DNA of 64,000 nt from positions 42,823,321-42,887,320 of the forward strand of contig OZ010613.1 of assembly GCA_963932145.1 (NCBI GenBank), written 5' to 3'. Position 1 is the first letter of the stretch. Every line of letters begins with the position of its first letter. Source of the DNA: Acanthosepion lycidas. Its lineage: Eukaryota; Mollusca; Cephalopoda; Sepiida; Sepiidae. The notes below the pieces were generated by a model. The model ran no database searches. It was not told the DNA's origin and worked only from the letters and a program-made list of their open reading frames with translations. A program made the position numbers and the translations under genes. Shown here one piece after another: positions 44,655 to 55,762 of this stretch.

Positions 44655-45232
44655 TAGTTTACCATTGATTCACGCATTGAATATTGCTGCCACATCTGGT
44701 CTGGTGCTTCTGCTATGCATTTAGAGATACTTGATAAAATTCAAAAAAGAATCTGCAATGTTATTTGTCCTGACCTGGCATTCAGTTTGTCACTTTCATA
44801 CTGCCATAAAGTAACTTCCCTGTGCCTTTTTTTTTCTTCTTTTTTTTTTTTCTTTTTTTTTTTTTTTTGTTTTTATAAATACTTCCATGGTGAACTTTCC
44901 TCTAAAGTACCTAAATTTTATGGACTTAACTGCAGCACTAGATTGGGGGCAAACTCTCATCATTTTATAATTGAAATGGCCGCTAGATGTAACCATAAGT
45001 TATATGCTAACAGTTTCTTTTCTTGCACTTTTTGCTTGTGGAACTCTCTTCCATATTCTTGCTTTTCAGTAAACTTTGATCTTCAAAAATTTAAATGCAA
45101 TGTCAATTGTTATCTTCTGTTTCCTTCATTTCTGTTCTTCTTATTGTTCTCTCTCCTTAATGTTATCTTTTTCTCATATTCTTTCACATGCAGTAACCCT
45201 TTGTATCTTGGGGTGAAATGATTAAAATAAAA
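44655..45232 (+). mobile_element. LINE C-terminal end and 3' UTR, family F (longest)
   Basis: Plus frame gives the C-terminus of a jockey/CR1-type reverse transcriptase protein: TIDSRIEY, LEILDKIQKRICNVICPDLA, FYKYFHGELSSKVP, LWNSLPYSCFSVNFDLQKFK, CNVN. It is interrupted by a long T tract (44829-44870) and followed by a 3' UTR ending ggggtgaaatgattaaaata. The catalytic region is absent (5'-truncated). The same family accounts for 9.2, 30.5, 36.2, 53.8 and 55.4 kb. Confidence 0.78.
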
Positions 45233-45547
45233 AAATAAAAAAAACTGGGATGGATTAGCAACAAATTGGTCCACTCTAATATCAAAATAATTTGCTCAAT
45301 TTTTTTATTTTTTATTTTTTTTTTTGAAATGTCAAAACATAGAAGACAATTAGTAAAAATGTAAGTTTTGCCGAATCCAACTAGGATTGGTTCTAATGAT
45401 GAAGTGAAACCTATGAGGACAAATGTTCCATGTAAAGACTGGTTTAATCAGCCACCAAAGGCATAGACATGTAAATTAAGGAAGAATGAGTATAGGATAA
45501 GAATGAAATGCTCAGAAAATAGGAATAGCCAATGACCATGAAGTATT
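45233..45547. other. Presumed intron
   Basis: Long T tract (45300-45325), then sequence with no recognised repeat. Confidence 0.45.
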
Positions 45548-45774
45548 GTTAATGTTATTTACAACCATTTACATTCAGACTATTATCCTCATCTTCAGTG
45601 ATATCACAACATTTTCAATCGTTGTACTCTCTGGCCTTCATCAGGTGTATATCAAACTGGGTAACTTACAGGGAATTCCTAACTGAAACCTTTATTTAAT
45701 CTATGGGGGTTAGACTGTTCTCATTCCACTGCTCATATCTAGGGATATCTCATCTAGTTTTTATTTTTAGTACT
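45548..45774 (-). mobile_element. Family C SINE (minus), arm 1 of a head-to-head pair
   Basis: tttacattcagactattatc, tggccttcatcaggtgtata, tctagggatatctcatctag, ending in agtactg where the plus copy begins. It lacks the tRNA-type head. Confidence 0.85.
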
Positions 45775-46060
45775 GTCCTACAGAACAATAGCCTAGTGGA
45801 TTAAACTATTGGTTTGTGAATTTGGTGATATAGTAATTGTGAGTTCAATCCCTGGGACAGGTAGGAAAGTTAAACTTGGTGGAAACAGGGTGAGCAATAT
45901 TTGAGCAGTACTAAAAACAGACAGCGAAAATGGAATAATTCCCTCTTGTAGATGGAATAAAGGGCTCAGTGTGAAATTAGCTGAAGGTTACCCAGATTGA
46001 CAGACACCTCAAAAAGTCTGGTCAGTACAACAGCAAAATCATTGTGATAATGTTTTTTTT
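45775..46060 (+). mobile_element. Family C SINE (plus), near full length
   Basis: tRNA-like head: acaatagcctagtggattaa (A-box region) and B box GTGAGTTCAATCCCTGG, then gagcagtactaaaaacagac, ggaataaagggctcagtgtg and the tail. The copy abuts its inverted partner with no spacer. Confidence 0.85.
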
Positions 46061-46077
46061 TCTTTTTACAATAAAGT

Positions 46078-47310
46078 TTGCCCTGTATGAGGCCTGAGGA
46101 CTACTCAAGGTAGAAGATTATGTTAAGGGGTAGTTTATATGGATAGGAAGGGAAGCTAACAGTTGACTCTAGACTTGGACAGGTTAAGATTGTAGTGATG
46201 GAATGTAACCAGTTATTTTTTTCTTCACTGAAAAGTTTGTGTTAGATCGGATGAGAGGTCAGCTGCCGATCTCTGTCAAAAGTTTTAGAGGTATGCCCAT
46301 ATATTGTTGTATCATCGGCATAGATATTTACAAATGGTTGGAGTATATTCTTAGGTAGATCATTTATGTACATCGGAAAGAGGGTTGATTCAAGAAGTGA
46401 CTCCTGGGGAATGTCTTCAAGATATCTAATGCTATGGTCCTTGCTGTGTGTGTGCGCGCGTCATCAAGGGCTTCACTAATTTGGTGTGTAATAGTAGTTA
46501 GGATATCAGCAGTGGATCTGGCTGAACAAAACCTATACTGCTTGTCGCACAAGATTAAGGCCTCAAAAAACTTACTGATGGTACTGAAGAGGCTAATGGG
46601 TCTATACCGTGAGGAGGAGGATTGGCCGCCTGTGTTCTTGAAGACAGGGTATATATTTGCTGTCTCCCACAGACTTGGGAAAGATTTCTTATTCAAGCAG
46701 CAATTAAATAACTTTGTTAGGGTCAGGGATAATTCTGGGTTGATATTCTTCAGGATGACCACTGAAATTTTGTCTAGGCCAGTGGCTTTTTGTGGGGTTG
46801 AGGCTTTTGATAAGTCTAGAGACTTCTCTTACTGAAATGAGTATATTACTGAGATTCTGCTCAGTGAGACATGGGAAGTTGAGGAGGGGTTGGCCTTTGT
46901 CATCTAACATTGAGTTTCAGACAAAAATCGAGGTGAAGAGTTTCAGCTTGTTTACCAAGGAGGATATGACCCCAGGGCCATTTATAATTGTGGACACAGC
47001 CGCTTTGACTCTGTTCATAATTTGGTTGGTCATCTTCCAGAATTCGTGAGATCCAATTTGTTTCTTTTCAATCTTGGCTTGGACAGTTTGTGTGTAGCTG
47101 CATTTTCCAGAACTCTCTTACAATGGTTGCATGCAGTTCTGAAAATAGTAAGGGACAAACTACACCACTCCTTGTGATAGATTTTGAAGTAGTGGTTCTA
47201 GTGAGTTATGGCTGCAGCACATTCAGGGGTGAGGACTGACTCTTTGGTTTTTGCTGGAAATTATTTTGGTATAAAACATTCCATTCCAGAAAGGATCCAT
47301 TTGGGGATTA
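46078..47310 (-). mobile_element. LINE reverse-transcriptase fragment (jockey/CR1-like), broken
   Basis: Minus strand, 5' to 3': a linker with FWKMTNQIMNRVKAA near 47030, palm/finger region (FPSLWETANIYPVFKNTGGQ; SSSRYRPISL), STADILTTITHQISEAL, a region with INDLPKNILQPFVNIYADD (catalytic YADD, near 46300), then FHHYNLNLSKSRVN at the C-terminal end near 46170. The thumb region between YADD and the C-terminus is deleted. Several frame changes separate the blocks. The family H fragments at 3.8 and 8.0 kb correspond to its end. Confidence 0.82.
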
Positions 47311-47618
47311 GGACAGCAGTTTTTGGGGTTTGAAGAAGGTTGGGAGAGGAGCTTCCATCATATGGAACTGCACAAAGAAAGGTGGGTCCTGTTGCACAGA
47401 GAATTTATCAGTTATTTGAGGCAAGGTTGTACAAAATCAAATTGTCTTTCTCACATAAAACTCACATTCAGAATTGCCCAAGTGCACAGTGTTTTTTTTT
47501 TTTTATTATTATTGAGACACCATCTCTAGGAAGGTTTCCATTCAAGGCTTCAGATCCCATCCTAGCCTTATATATATATATATATGTATGTATATATATA
47601 TATATATAATAAAAAGAA
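47311..47618. other. Presumed intron with (TA)n
   Basis: Contains T-run 47490-47505 and (TA)n 47569-47608. The 68- and 89-codon frames at 47323 and 47340 overlap each other and lack support. Confidence 0.45.
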
Positions 47619-47840
47619 AGAACAGTAAGATATATAATCCGGTGTTCTTATTGATATTTTTATTCTAACAAAATAGTGCTCAATGTAAATTTACAGAGCA
47701 TAAATATTATAAATTAACTGATTTAAAATATGGTTTCTTCGCTACACAGGAATTACCATGTTTCAAAAACCAAAGCTAAAAACTTCAAATTTAATTATAT
47801 AATTAAATTAAAAGCATTAGTTCTCTTTCATCTTGAAGCA
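47619..47840 (+). repeat. Family E repeat, copy 1
   Basis: agatatataatccggtgttc, atagtgctcaatgtaaattt and aactgatttaaaatatgg match 54439-54580. Includes an A/T palindrome (aatttaattatataattaaatt). Confidence 0.7.
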
Positions 47841-47883
47841 AATTTTGGAATAGCTTATTTTTATTAACTTACACACACACATC

Positions 47884-47907
47884 TATATATATATATATAT
47901 ATATATA
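47884..47907. repeat. (TA)n microsatellite
   Basis: TA run adjoining CA-rich sequence at the 3' side of the DDE transposon remnant. Confidence 0.93.
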
Positions 47908-48039
47908 ATACACAGACACACACACCCCGAGGGTATATAAAAAATACTTTTACAAACTTTGGGAACAGGCTCCTGACACCAAAACAAGGTAAAATGTCCA
48001 TATAAACATATGTCGAAAAGGCCATCATTGTACCTCAAC

Positions 48040-49075
48040 CCAGCAACTCTTAACAAATGCTTAAAATGTCCCCTCTGCTTGCTTCTACACATGCATTGAC
48101 TTGCAGACCCTTTCCAATACACCCACATGGTTTTTCAGGCCCCAATGACATGAACCAATTTTATGAACCTTCTCTGCGTTATTAATGTCTGATACATAAA
48201 TCAATTGTTTAAGGCGGCCCTACAGATGAAAATCCAAAGGAGGAATGTGCAGACCATGGAACTGGTTCCTCCCTATCTATCCATCTTTCATGGTAGATGT
48301 TGGTCAGTGCAAACAATGTGACTAAAATGTGCTGGAGCCCCATCATGTATGAACCACATGTGTTTTCATATTAGCAGGGGTAGATCCTTTAGCAGGTCTG
48401 GAAGTGTCTTCGAAATAAAGTCCCTGTAGACAACTCCTGTAAAACATGCTGGGAGAACATATGAACCTACAGACAATTCCAGCCCATAATCATAAACTGA
48501 TGCTGGTGTCTAAACTGTATTGTATCATGAGGTTTCTGTTCTGCCCACAAATGTTGGTTGTGTAAATTTGGTATTCCAGGTCTTCCAAATGTTACATCAT
48601 CCATAAACAAGACTGAAGAGAAACAATAGAATGGCACTTTGTGCAGTAAACCGTCAGCAAAAAGTTCCCCCATGGTGAGTGATCAGCCGGCTAAAGTCTT
48701 TATGCATGTTGCAAATGATATGGACACAGGAGCTGCTCTTGAAGTACTCTCCATGCAGTATTATGAGATGTACGATATGCTAGGGCCACTTAACATGTGC
48801 TGATACCTGTATCATCTCCAAGAGCCTGTAGAAAGTGCTCTTTGTGGTCAGGCGTACAAGCAGATCTTAGTTTTCCTCAATCCATAGATAGTGGTGCCAC
48901 AGAACTGATCTCAGCAACATTATGATTAACAGCATCAAAGGTTGGATGACTCTGCTGCTTTAGTCTGGAAATGCAATCTGATACAGCTGTGCAGCCTCAT
49001 GTCCATTACTATTCGTGTGGCCATATGTAAAAAATCATATCTACTTGCTTATGATATGAGTATCCTACCGTTGTT
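48040..49075 (-). pseudogene. DDE transposase remnant of a Tc1/mariner-like transposon
   Basis: Minus strand from about 49060: an N-terminal DNA-binding region (NGHEAAQLYQIAFPD), then VWRVLQEQLLCPYHLQ, then the core at about 48640-48500 (VLFMDDVTFGRPGIPNLHNQ, HLWAEQKPHD, FRHQHQFMIMGWN), then MWFIHDGAPAHFS near 48350 and a C-terminus like CMCRSKQRGHFKHLL near 48060. The HNxHxW and HDGAPAHF blocks are typical of this eukaryotic Tc1/mariner-IS630 group. There are several frame changes and internal stops, and part of the 3' region is missing. Terminal inverted repeats were not found by eye. Confidence 0.75.
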
Positions 49076-50164
49076 AAACAAGAACACATCTCAGTTAACT
49101 CACTACTACACATGTTAAATGTTGAAGACAGACTATCCATAAATATTTATGAATGACAAATGTAACCTAGTCTACATGGCAATACAGCACCATCTACTGT
49201 AAACTTTCTTTAAACTTAATAACTCCAAAACAAAGGATTTATGGAGATATGTTGATATGGACTTTTGTCCTTTGACAGTTCTTGTTTTCCATCCTCTGTG
49301 GAGACATGCAACTCTCCTCGCCATCAGAAATGCTAGTTGGGGAGCTGGTTTAGATGAACACCCTCCTGTCCATGTGGCAGGTTGTACTGGGTTATATATT
49401 ACCAGTAGCAGGTCTAAGACCGACCATTATATCAATGTGCAGATAAAATATGAAAATAAAAGAAAATCTAACCATCAATTTATTCCAGTATCCAAAACTA
49501 AAATGAAAAAGATGATTACAATAATCTAATATCATTTGAATTGGAAACATAAACATTACTGATCAACCAGAATTGATTATGGAAGGATCTAATGGTTAAA
49601 CTGAGACAGTAACAGATTTAGAAAAAAAAAAAAAAAAAGTTGAAATTGAAAGAAAAGACCAATTTAGTGAAAACTAATTCCTGCAATCCCTCCTCCCTGC
49701 TTTTTTTTTTTTTTCTTTATTTCTTTCTTTCTGATACACTCCTTTTTAAATATCTCTAGTTATATGATCCACTGTTTGTTTTATGACTGCGACTTTGTTT
49801 CAGTAGAATGGAAAGAATCTGAATTACTACGTTTTACACCAAGAGGTGCAGCACACTTGACATTTATTCTATTTGATTTGTTTTTTCATTTCTTTAATTT
49901 GAAACGACAAAATAAGAAAAATATACATTCCAAATTATCTTGCCAATTGCTGTTCTTTTATTTGCATATTTTATTAAACACACACACACACGCACACACA
50001 CTTCTGTTTTTTATTTTATCAATAAAAGTACTTTTATAAAAGAAAAAGAAAAGCTCATTACAAAAAAATTTATTTTCTAAAAATACATGATAAATTTTAT
50101 AAATAAAAGCAAGATATGTGCTATTTCTTTGTTTTATTTATCAAATAAAAGGGGAAAAAAAAGT

Positions 50165-50178
<14 letters not shown>
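49076..50178. other. Presumed intron, no gene recognised
   Basis: A 90-codon frame at 49257 has ordinary composition and no recognised domain. Contains A-run 49622-49638 and an imperfect (CA)n near 49977-50001. Confidence 0.45.

Positions 50179-50223
<45 letters not shown>
50179..50223. repeat. (TA)n microsatellite
   Basis: Compound GT/TA tract starting near 50164. Confidence 0.95.
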
Positions 50224-50226
<3 letters not shown>

Positions 50227-50391
50227 GTAAAAAATGAATAGTCCAATTCCAGCATTTGTAACATTCAATTTAAAAGAGGGCTCAATACAAAGAGCAATGG
50301 GTGAGATGCATTGATTCGCATCAAAACACAACTGCATTTGGGTAGCGTTTTTTGACATGCTGATGTAATATGTTAAAATAAAGTGTGTGTA

Positions 50392-50393
<2 letters not shown>

Positions 50394-50432
<39 letters not shown>
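50394..50432. repeat. (TA)n microsatellite
   Basis: TA run 170 bp after the previous one. Confidence 0.95.
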
Positions 50433-50438
<6 letters not shown>

Positions 50439-51675
50439 TATGTAAATAAAATTAATTTTAATCTATCAATTGATTAAAAATAAATCCATTCTTTAGAAAT
50501 ATAATTTTATGGTAGTTTGTATTTATGGGTTAATATAAATTCGTGGGAAGAAGCTGCTTGAATGGAACTTGCATCTCACCTATGGAATTAGATGGGAGTG
50601 AGGGTGCTTTTCTTTAATGGATGTGGCATGGCGGGACTTTTGAAAGAGTTTAATGAAAGGAGAAAAATATACATCTCAAATAATGTTATTAGTTTGTATT
50701 CTATTTGTGTAGTTTATTAAGCATGTGCAAATATTCCTGGCTGTGTGTGTGTTTTTTTTTTGTTTTTTTTTTTTTTACATTAGACTGAAGACTTAGTTAA
50801 CAACTGTTTTATTTATCTTTTGCTGAAAACTTTTACATACATGTAAAATTTTTTTTTTTTTTCTCGTTTAAAAGAGGGATTTATTTTTTTTTCCTTACAC
50901 ATGGACAGCACATCAGACTAATTAAAATTAAGTGGACTTCCTCATCTCTCTTCAAGACCAGCTGTCTTTAGACCTAAACTTTCTTTACAGCTGTTTCTCT
51001 CTCCCTCTCTGACTGTAGTCTAACTCTGGGGTGTTCTATTTTTGGAAAGGGAAGTCTCTTTTAGGAAAGAGAGAAAGAAAGGGAGTGTTCCTATTATTTT
51101 TTTTTCTTTTCAAAGACAGAATCAGCCTGATACACAGGCTTGTCACTCTTGCCTGGAATTTATTTCTTTAATTTTTTGATTCTCTGTTACCACTCCATGT
51201 TTGTTTCCACAACTGACCAACAATACAATGATGGTCATCAGAGAGGTAAAACGCCAATCTTTTAAATCTTAAGTTTACTTGATTATTTATTTTTTTTAAA
51301 CTCTATCCGTTTCTTTCCTTCTTCGTACCAGTCAATAGTGGTTGCCACTGTTTAACTGATCCCCGCCCCACAAGCCATAATTTACAGAATTTTCATTTTT
51401 ACCCTCCTATTTCCTCACTTCACATCCTTAGTCACACATGTATGTCTATGAGTCTACACACACACACACACACACACATCTTCATTCAAATAAATTTGAT
51501 TAAAAAGAATGGACAAGATCTTTCAGCTTAATTTTTGGGTATTTTTCAAGCAAAATATTCAACAGCTTAGAAAATTGGATAAATAGAATAAAAAAAAAAT
51601 TCAAACGGATTTTGTTTATTCTTTTTAATCAAACTTGTTTGGATGAATACTTGCTTCCTAAATATACTTTATTCA

Positions 51676-51678
<3 letters not shown>
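50433..51678. other. Presumed intron, no gene recognised
   Basis: Contains T-runs (50752-50775, 50849-50862) and (CA)n at 51456-51478. A short inverted pair (attaaaaagaatggaca / ttctttttaatcaaac, 51487-51640) could form a stem. No gene or known repeat. Confidence 0.45.

Positions 51679-51752
<74 letters not shown>
51679..51752. repeat. (AT)n microsatellite, longest in window (74 bp)
   Basis: Uninterrupted AT dinucleotide tract. It is self-complementary and likely length-polymorphic. The 76-codon frame across it is an artefact. Confidence 0.97.
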
Positions 51753-51755
<3 letters not shown>

Positions 51756-52069
51756 ATTACTACAAATATAAAATTTGTCACTTAGATAGCTGATGTTATA
51801 TATAATACACATGCACCATATTTCTTGTATGTTAGCCAGACACTGACTCAGTAACGAGAACCAGATACTTTTTCTTTTTTTTTTTCTTTTTTTTGTCAAA
51901 TGTCAGACTCTAGATTTAGTCTTCCTTGACTATTTAAGTGGTGTTTCAGTTATGAATAAAATAAGCCTATAAGTTATTTTCCAATATTCAGCCGCTCTTT
52001 CGGTCTACTCTGTTAATTAATCTAAAAGAAAAGACAAAAAAAAAAATTATATATTGTCTGTAATCTCTC
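51753..52069. other. Presumed intron
   Basis: AT-rich, nothing recognised. Confidence 0.5.
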
Positions 52070-52400
52070 ATTATTTCTGTCTGAATTTCTGTGACAAAGA
52101 GTTATCATTATTTACACTATTTACATTTGGACTATTGTCCTCATTTTTATCACATCCTGGCTGTTGCTACCTCCAAATTTCATCTGATGTATATCGACTC
52201 GTGTAACCTACAGGGTATCCTGAACTGAACCCTTCCTTTAATCTACAGGGGTAGATTGTTCTCCTTCCACTGCCCAACTCTCTCAATTCTTGTATAGTTC
52301 TTATTTTTATTACTACTTAGTTATTGTCTGTGCTGTTTCCATTGTGTACAAGTATCCAGTAATTGTGAGTTCAATCTCTAAGCTGGGCAGTGTGTAATAC
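52070..52400 (-). mobile_element. Family C SINE (minus) with a short opposed head
   Basis: Minus tail and body (gtctgaatttctgtgacaaa; tttggactattgtcctcatt; ctgatgtatatcgactcgtg) to about 52350, then a plus-oriented B-box segment (aattgtgagttcaatctcta). This is a truncated example of the same inverted arrangement seen at 37 and 45 kb. Confidence 0.72.
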
Positions 52401-52862
52401 TGATGAAACAAAAAAAAAAGTAACAGCTAAATAAGAAAATAAACCTGATCTAAATGTATTTTAGAGGAAAAAATCCTAGGTAACATGTTTTGTCCTGTAA
52501 AAGAGCTTCATAATATTAAGGAATATATATAGTAAAATGATATAGAATATATATAATTTTGTATAATTTTATATATCAACAGTATTTAGAAAAATATGAC
52601 AAATTGAGAAGGTTGTTGTTTTTTTTTTTTTTTTTTTTTGTGACGTGTTTTCAGTCTGATGAAATACTAACGGATGATACCACAAAAAAACTTTCCAGTT
52701 CATCATATTTTTCTAAATGAGAAAATAAACAGTAAATTGCAGATATCCCCCTGACGAGTGTACTGAATGATTGCTGGAGGGTCTGTCTACAAAACTCTAA
52801 AGTGAGGATGCTGGAGGTAATCCGCTAAGTGACAAATATTATATTTGTATTATACATATATA
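52401..52862. other. Presumed intron
   Basis: Includes a long T-run (52619-52640) and a short inverted pair (tttagaaaaatatg / catatttttctaaa, 52587-52719). Unclassified. Confidence 0.45.
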
Positions 52863-53225
52863 TGAGGAGGCACGGTGACATAATGAATAGCGGCTTGGAT
52901 TGAGGGATCGCAGAGCTGAGTTCGAATTCCAGTCGAATCCATTACATTCACTTACATGCTAATACCCTTGGGAAAGGTGTGAATCCTTTTCTTCTCCCTC
53001 CAGCTATGGGTAAATAGCAGGACAGACTGGGTTCTATAGGCTTGGCTGGCAACTGGTCTATGAGAAGGACAACTCTGAATTCAAAACCTTGCGGACGGTC
53101 GTTTGGGGACCTTGTGACACTTAGTGCACCAGGTCTCTGAATTCGGCCCTTTAAAAAGTGTGGATGGTCCTGCACGAAACCTTCACCACTACAATCAAAT
53201 CTCGTATTGTCGGTTTCCTAGGAAC
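52863..53225 (+). mobile_element. Family B SINE, copy 7 (long-tail subfamily)
   Basis: Starts gaggaggcacggtgacataa; B box GAGTTCGAATTCCAG, the best consensus in the window; body; then gagaaggacaactctgaatt and a distinct GC-richer 3' part (accttgtgacacttagtgca) not seen in other full copies. Confidence 0.88.
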
Positions 53226-53249
53226 TGATCTGCTTGATCCTCATACATC

Positions 53250-53251
<2 letters not shown>

Positions 53252-53290
<39 letters not shown>
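53252..53290. repeat. (TA)n(CA)n microsatellite
   Basis: TA run passing into CA at the 3' side of the family B copy. Confidence 0.95.
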
Positions 53291-53299
<9 letters not shown>

Positions 53300-53304
<5 letters not shown>

Positions 53305-53734
53305 CACTGTAAATGTTATTTACTCATATTTGGGTAGATGGCTCATTTCTTTATTGAACAGTATATTTATTTTCTTTTACTGGTGTGAATATTAAAGAAA
53401 TCTTATTAAAAAAAAAAAAAAAAAAAAAATATGCACTTTGAACATGTGCACTCCTTTTCAAGAATAAACTGTTGTTAGATTTGACATGAGCTATTGTTTT
53501 AATAAATAAAAAAAATCCATTAAGTAGATATTGAATTCAACACCCAGAGATAACATTCTGTTTCATGCTAAATGCAATTGTCAGACCTCTGGGTGTTGAC
53601 TTTAATGTTAACTTTTATATTTACATATGCTAGATCCTTGATATTAAGCACTTTAACCCATAAATATAGCATAGCTTAAAACTATATTTTATACATACAC
53701 ACTTTTTATATTATCCTACATATCTAGAAGTCTG
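53300..53734. other. Presumed intron
   Basis: Includes A-run 53408-53429. Contains tcagacctctgggtgttgac (53581), similar to 63539 (cctctgagtgttgacttcaa) and 56290, a short dispersed repeat. Confidence 0.5.
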
Positions 53735-54270
53735 CCATTCATCCATGCTTAAAATATTACTGCCATATATCATTTGGTGCTCCTGCTATACTTAGAGATT
53801 CTTGATAAAATCAAAAGAAGAATCAGCAATATTATTGCTTCTGACCTGGCATCTTGGCTTCAGTTCCTTTCCCACCACTGTCAAGTTGCTTCGCTGTGCT
53901 TTTTGTATAAATACTTTCATGGTAATTGTTCAGATAAGCTCTCAATTATGGTACCTAGACTTTATGAATTTAAGCACAGTTCTAGGCTGGCAATGACATC
54001 TCATCAATTTACTGTTGAAATGGCTAGATGTAACTAAGTTCTATGCTAACAGTTTCTTTTCTTGCACTTCTCAATCATGGAACTCTATTTTGACTCTGTA
54101 CTTTCCAGTTAACTTTAATCTTCAAAAATTTAAATGCAATGTCAATTATTATCTACTGTCTATATAATTACTCTTCTATTGCCCTTGCTCCTTATTAATA
54201 TTTCTGCTTTCTAGTTTTTTCACACTTAGTAACCCTTTGTGTCTTAGTGGCTTTGCTTAGGATAAATCTG
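53735..54270 (+). mobile_element. LINE C-terminal end and 3' UTR, family F
   Basis: Plus frame LEILDKIKRRISNIIASDLA, FYKYFHGN-like, then aactttaatcttcaaaaatt and the 3' UTR (ttttttcacacttagtaacc). It ends in a (TA)n tract in place of poly-A. Frame changes are present and the catalytic core is absent. Confidence 0.75.
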
Positions 54271-54271
54271 A

Positions 54272-54308
<37 letters not shown>

Positions 54309-54310
<2 letters not shown>

Positions 54311-54385
54311 CTGGGTGTGAAAAAACTAGAAAGCAGAAACATTAATAAGGTACAAGAGCAATAGAAGAGTAATTATGAGGACAGT
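54309..54385 (-). repeat. Inverted copy of the LINE 3' UTR
   Basis: Reverse complement of 54155-54231 with few changes, across a (TA)n spacer (54276-54308). The two arms form a 77-bp-arm hairpin. Confidence 0.85.
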
Positions 54386-54392
54386 GTGTACG

Positions 54393-54396
<4 letters not shown>

Positions 54397-54440
<44 letters not shown>
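54397..54440. repeat. (TA)n microsatellite
   Basis: TA run between the inverted LINE arm and family E copy 2. Confidence 0.95.
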
Positions 54441-54720
54441 CAGTAAGATGTATAATCCGGTGTTCTTATAGATATTTTTATTTTTACAAAATAGTGCTCA
54501 ATGTAAATTTACAGACCATTAATGTTATAAATTGACTGATTTAAAATATGTTTTTTTTTGCTACACAGTTCTAACCATGTGGATGAAATGGAACTAATGT
54601 CTTTAATTTAATTACAAAATTAAATTCGAAACTTTTAGCTTCCATTTTTGAAACATGGTTGAAACTGTATAGCAAAAAAAAAAAAATATTTTAAATCAAT
54701 TAATTTATAATATACACTAG
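54439..54720 (+). repeat. Family E repeat, copy 2 (palindromic)
   Basis: Same start as 47619. Here both arms are present: 54525-54579 (ttataaattgactgatttaa ... acacagttctaaccatg) and 54654-54710 read as reverse complements with a 74-bp spacer, itself partly palindromic. Confidence 0.75.
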
Positions 54721-54967
54721 TCAAATGACCTGTGCCTTGCTGCATGTCACTTTCTTTTCTTTTTCTCCAAGTACTCTGGGTAATGTAGTTTAATAAAATA
54801 TATCCTAGTAATATTTTTATTGATAAAATTCTGGCCTAGTAATGTTCCTATTGATAGAATTATATGTAATAATATAAAAATAAATACATTTTGTTAAAAA
54901 AAATATAAAGTTCTCAGTGTTTGAAAGTAACTCAAGAAAAATGTTTAAAAACCAAAGAGATATTTTA

Positions 54968-55021
<54 letters not shown>

Positions 55022-55291
55022 TACACACTATCCAAAATGTTAACATCGGTTAAAGGATCCCTTGATCCCTTAGAAATTACTTGTGTGTGTGTGTATTTGG
55101 CCAGCATATTTTTATTCATGATAGTTAAACAGTGAAAGCTCCTCTGTATGTAAACCTCTCTCTCTCTCCCTCTCTACATATATGTATATGATAAAAATAT
55201 AGTTTTAAGGCATGCAATATTTGTGTTAAAGTACTTGATATCAGGCATAGAGCATATGCAAATATAAAAACCACAGGATGTTGACCTCAGT

Positions 55292-55334
<43 letters not shown>

Positions 55335-55344
55335 ATGTATGTGT
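54721..55344. other. Presumed intron with (TA)n(CA)n tracts
   Basis: TA tracts at 54971-55010 and 55297-55333. Overlapping plus and minus frames across the first are artefacts. Confidence 0.5.
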
Positions 55345-55545
55345 GAGAATTAAAAAGATAGAAGATAACAGTTGATATTGCATTTAAATTTTTTAAAGTT
55401 TACTGGAAAAGCAATAAGCTGCAAAGAGTTCAACAAGTGAGAAGTATGGTAGAAGAAATTATTAGCAGAAAACTTACGGTGACATCTAGCCATTTCAACT
55501 GTAAAATGATGACATCTTACCAACAATCTAGTACTAGTATATATA
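55345..55545 (-). mobile_element. LINE C-terminal fragment, family F (minus)
   Basis: Minus sense contains ttaaatgcaatatcaactgt and gaaatggctagatgtcaccg, matching the end of the LINE at 53.9-54.1 kb. Confidence 0.65.
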
Positions 55546-55608
55546 TTTTTATGCTTGGAAATGTGATCTAAAGAACCAGGAAAAAAATTAATTTCCTGGG
55601 GAAATAGA

Positions 55609-55731
55609 ATATAAACAATGGACCCTTAAGGCCGTTTGTTTTTTTTTAATTTAATTTAAATTAATAATCAATCTGGTTTTAGATTGAGCTCTTTGAGATT
55701 ATCCATATGGATTACCAAACATTTCATTGCC

Positions 55732-55762
<31 letters not shown>

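Noticed and set aside
44715-45221. 168-codon plus-strand host gene
   Set aside because: It is the C-terminus and 3' UTR of a truncated LINE, with a long T tract read as Phe.
46434-47049. Plus-strand frames of 85-133 codons
   Set aside because: Antisense shadows of the LINE reverse-transcriptase region on the minus strand.
49257-49529. 90-codon plus-strand frame
   Set aside because: Ordinary composition, no domain recognised, no splice edges matching the host gene phases.
50134-51899. Frames rich in alternating Ile and Tyr
   Set aside because: Translations of (TA)n microsatellites; the same applies to frames at 22638, 47883, 54817, 54917, 58850 and 62095.
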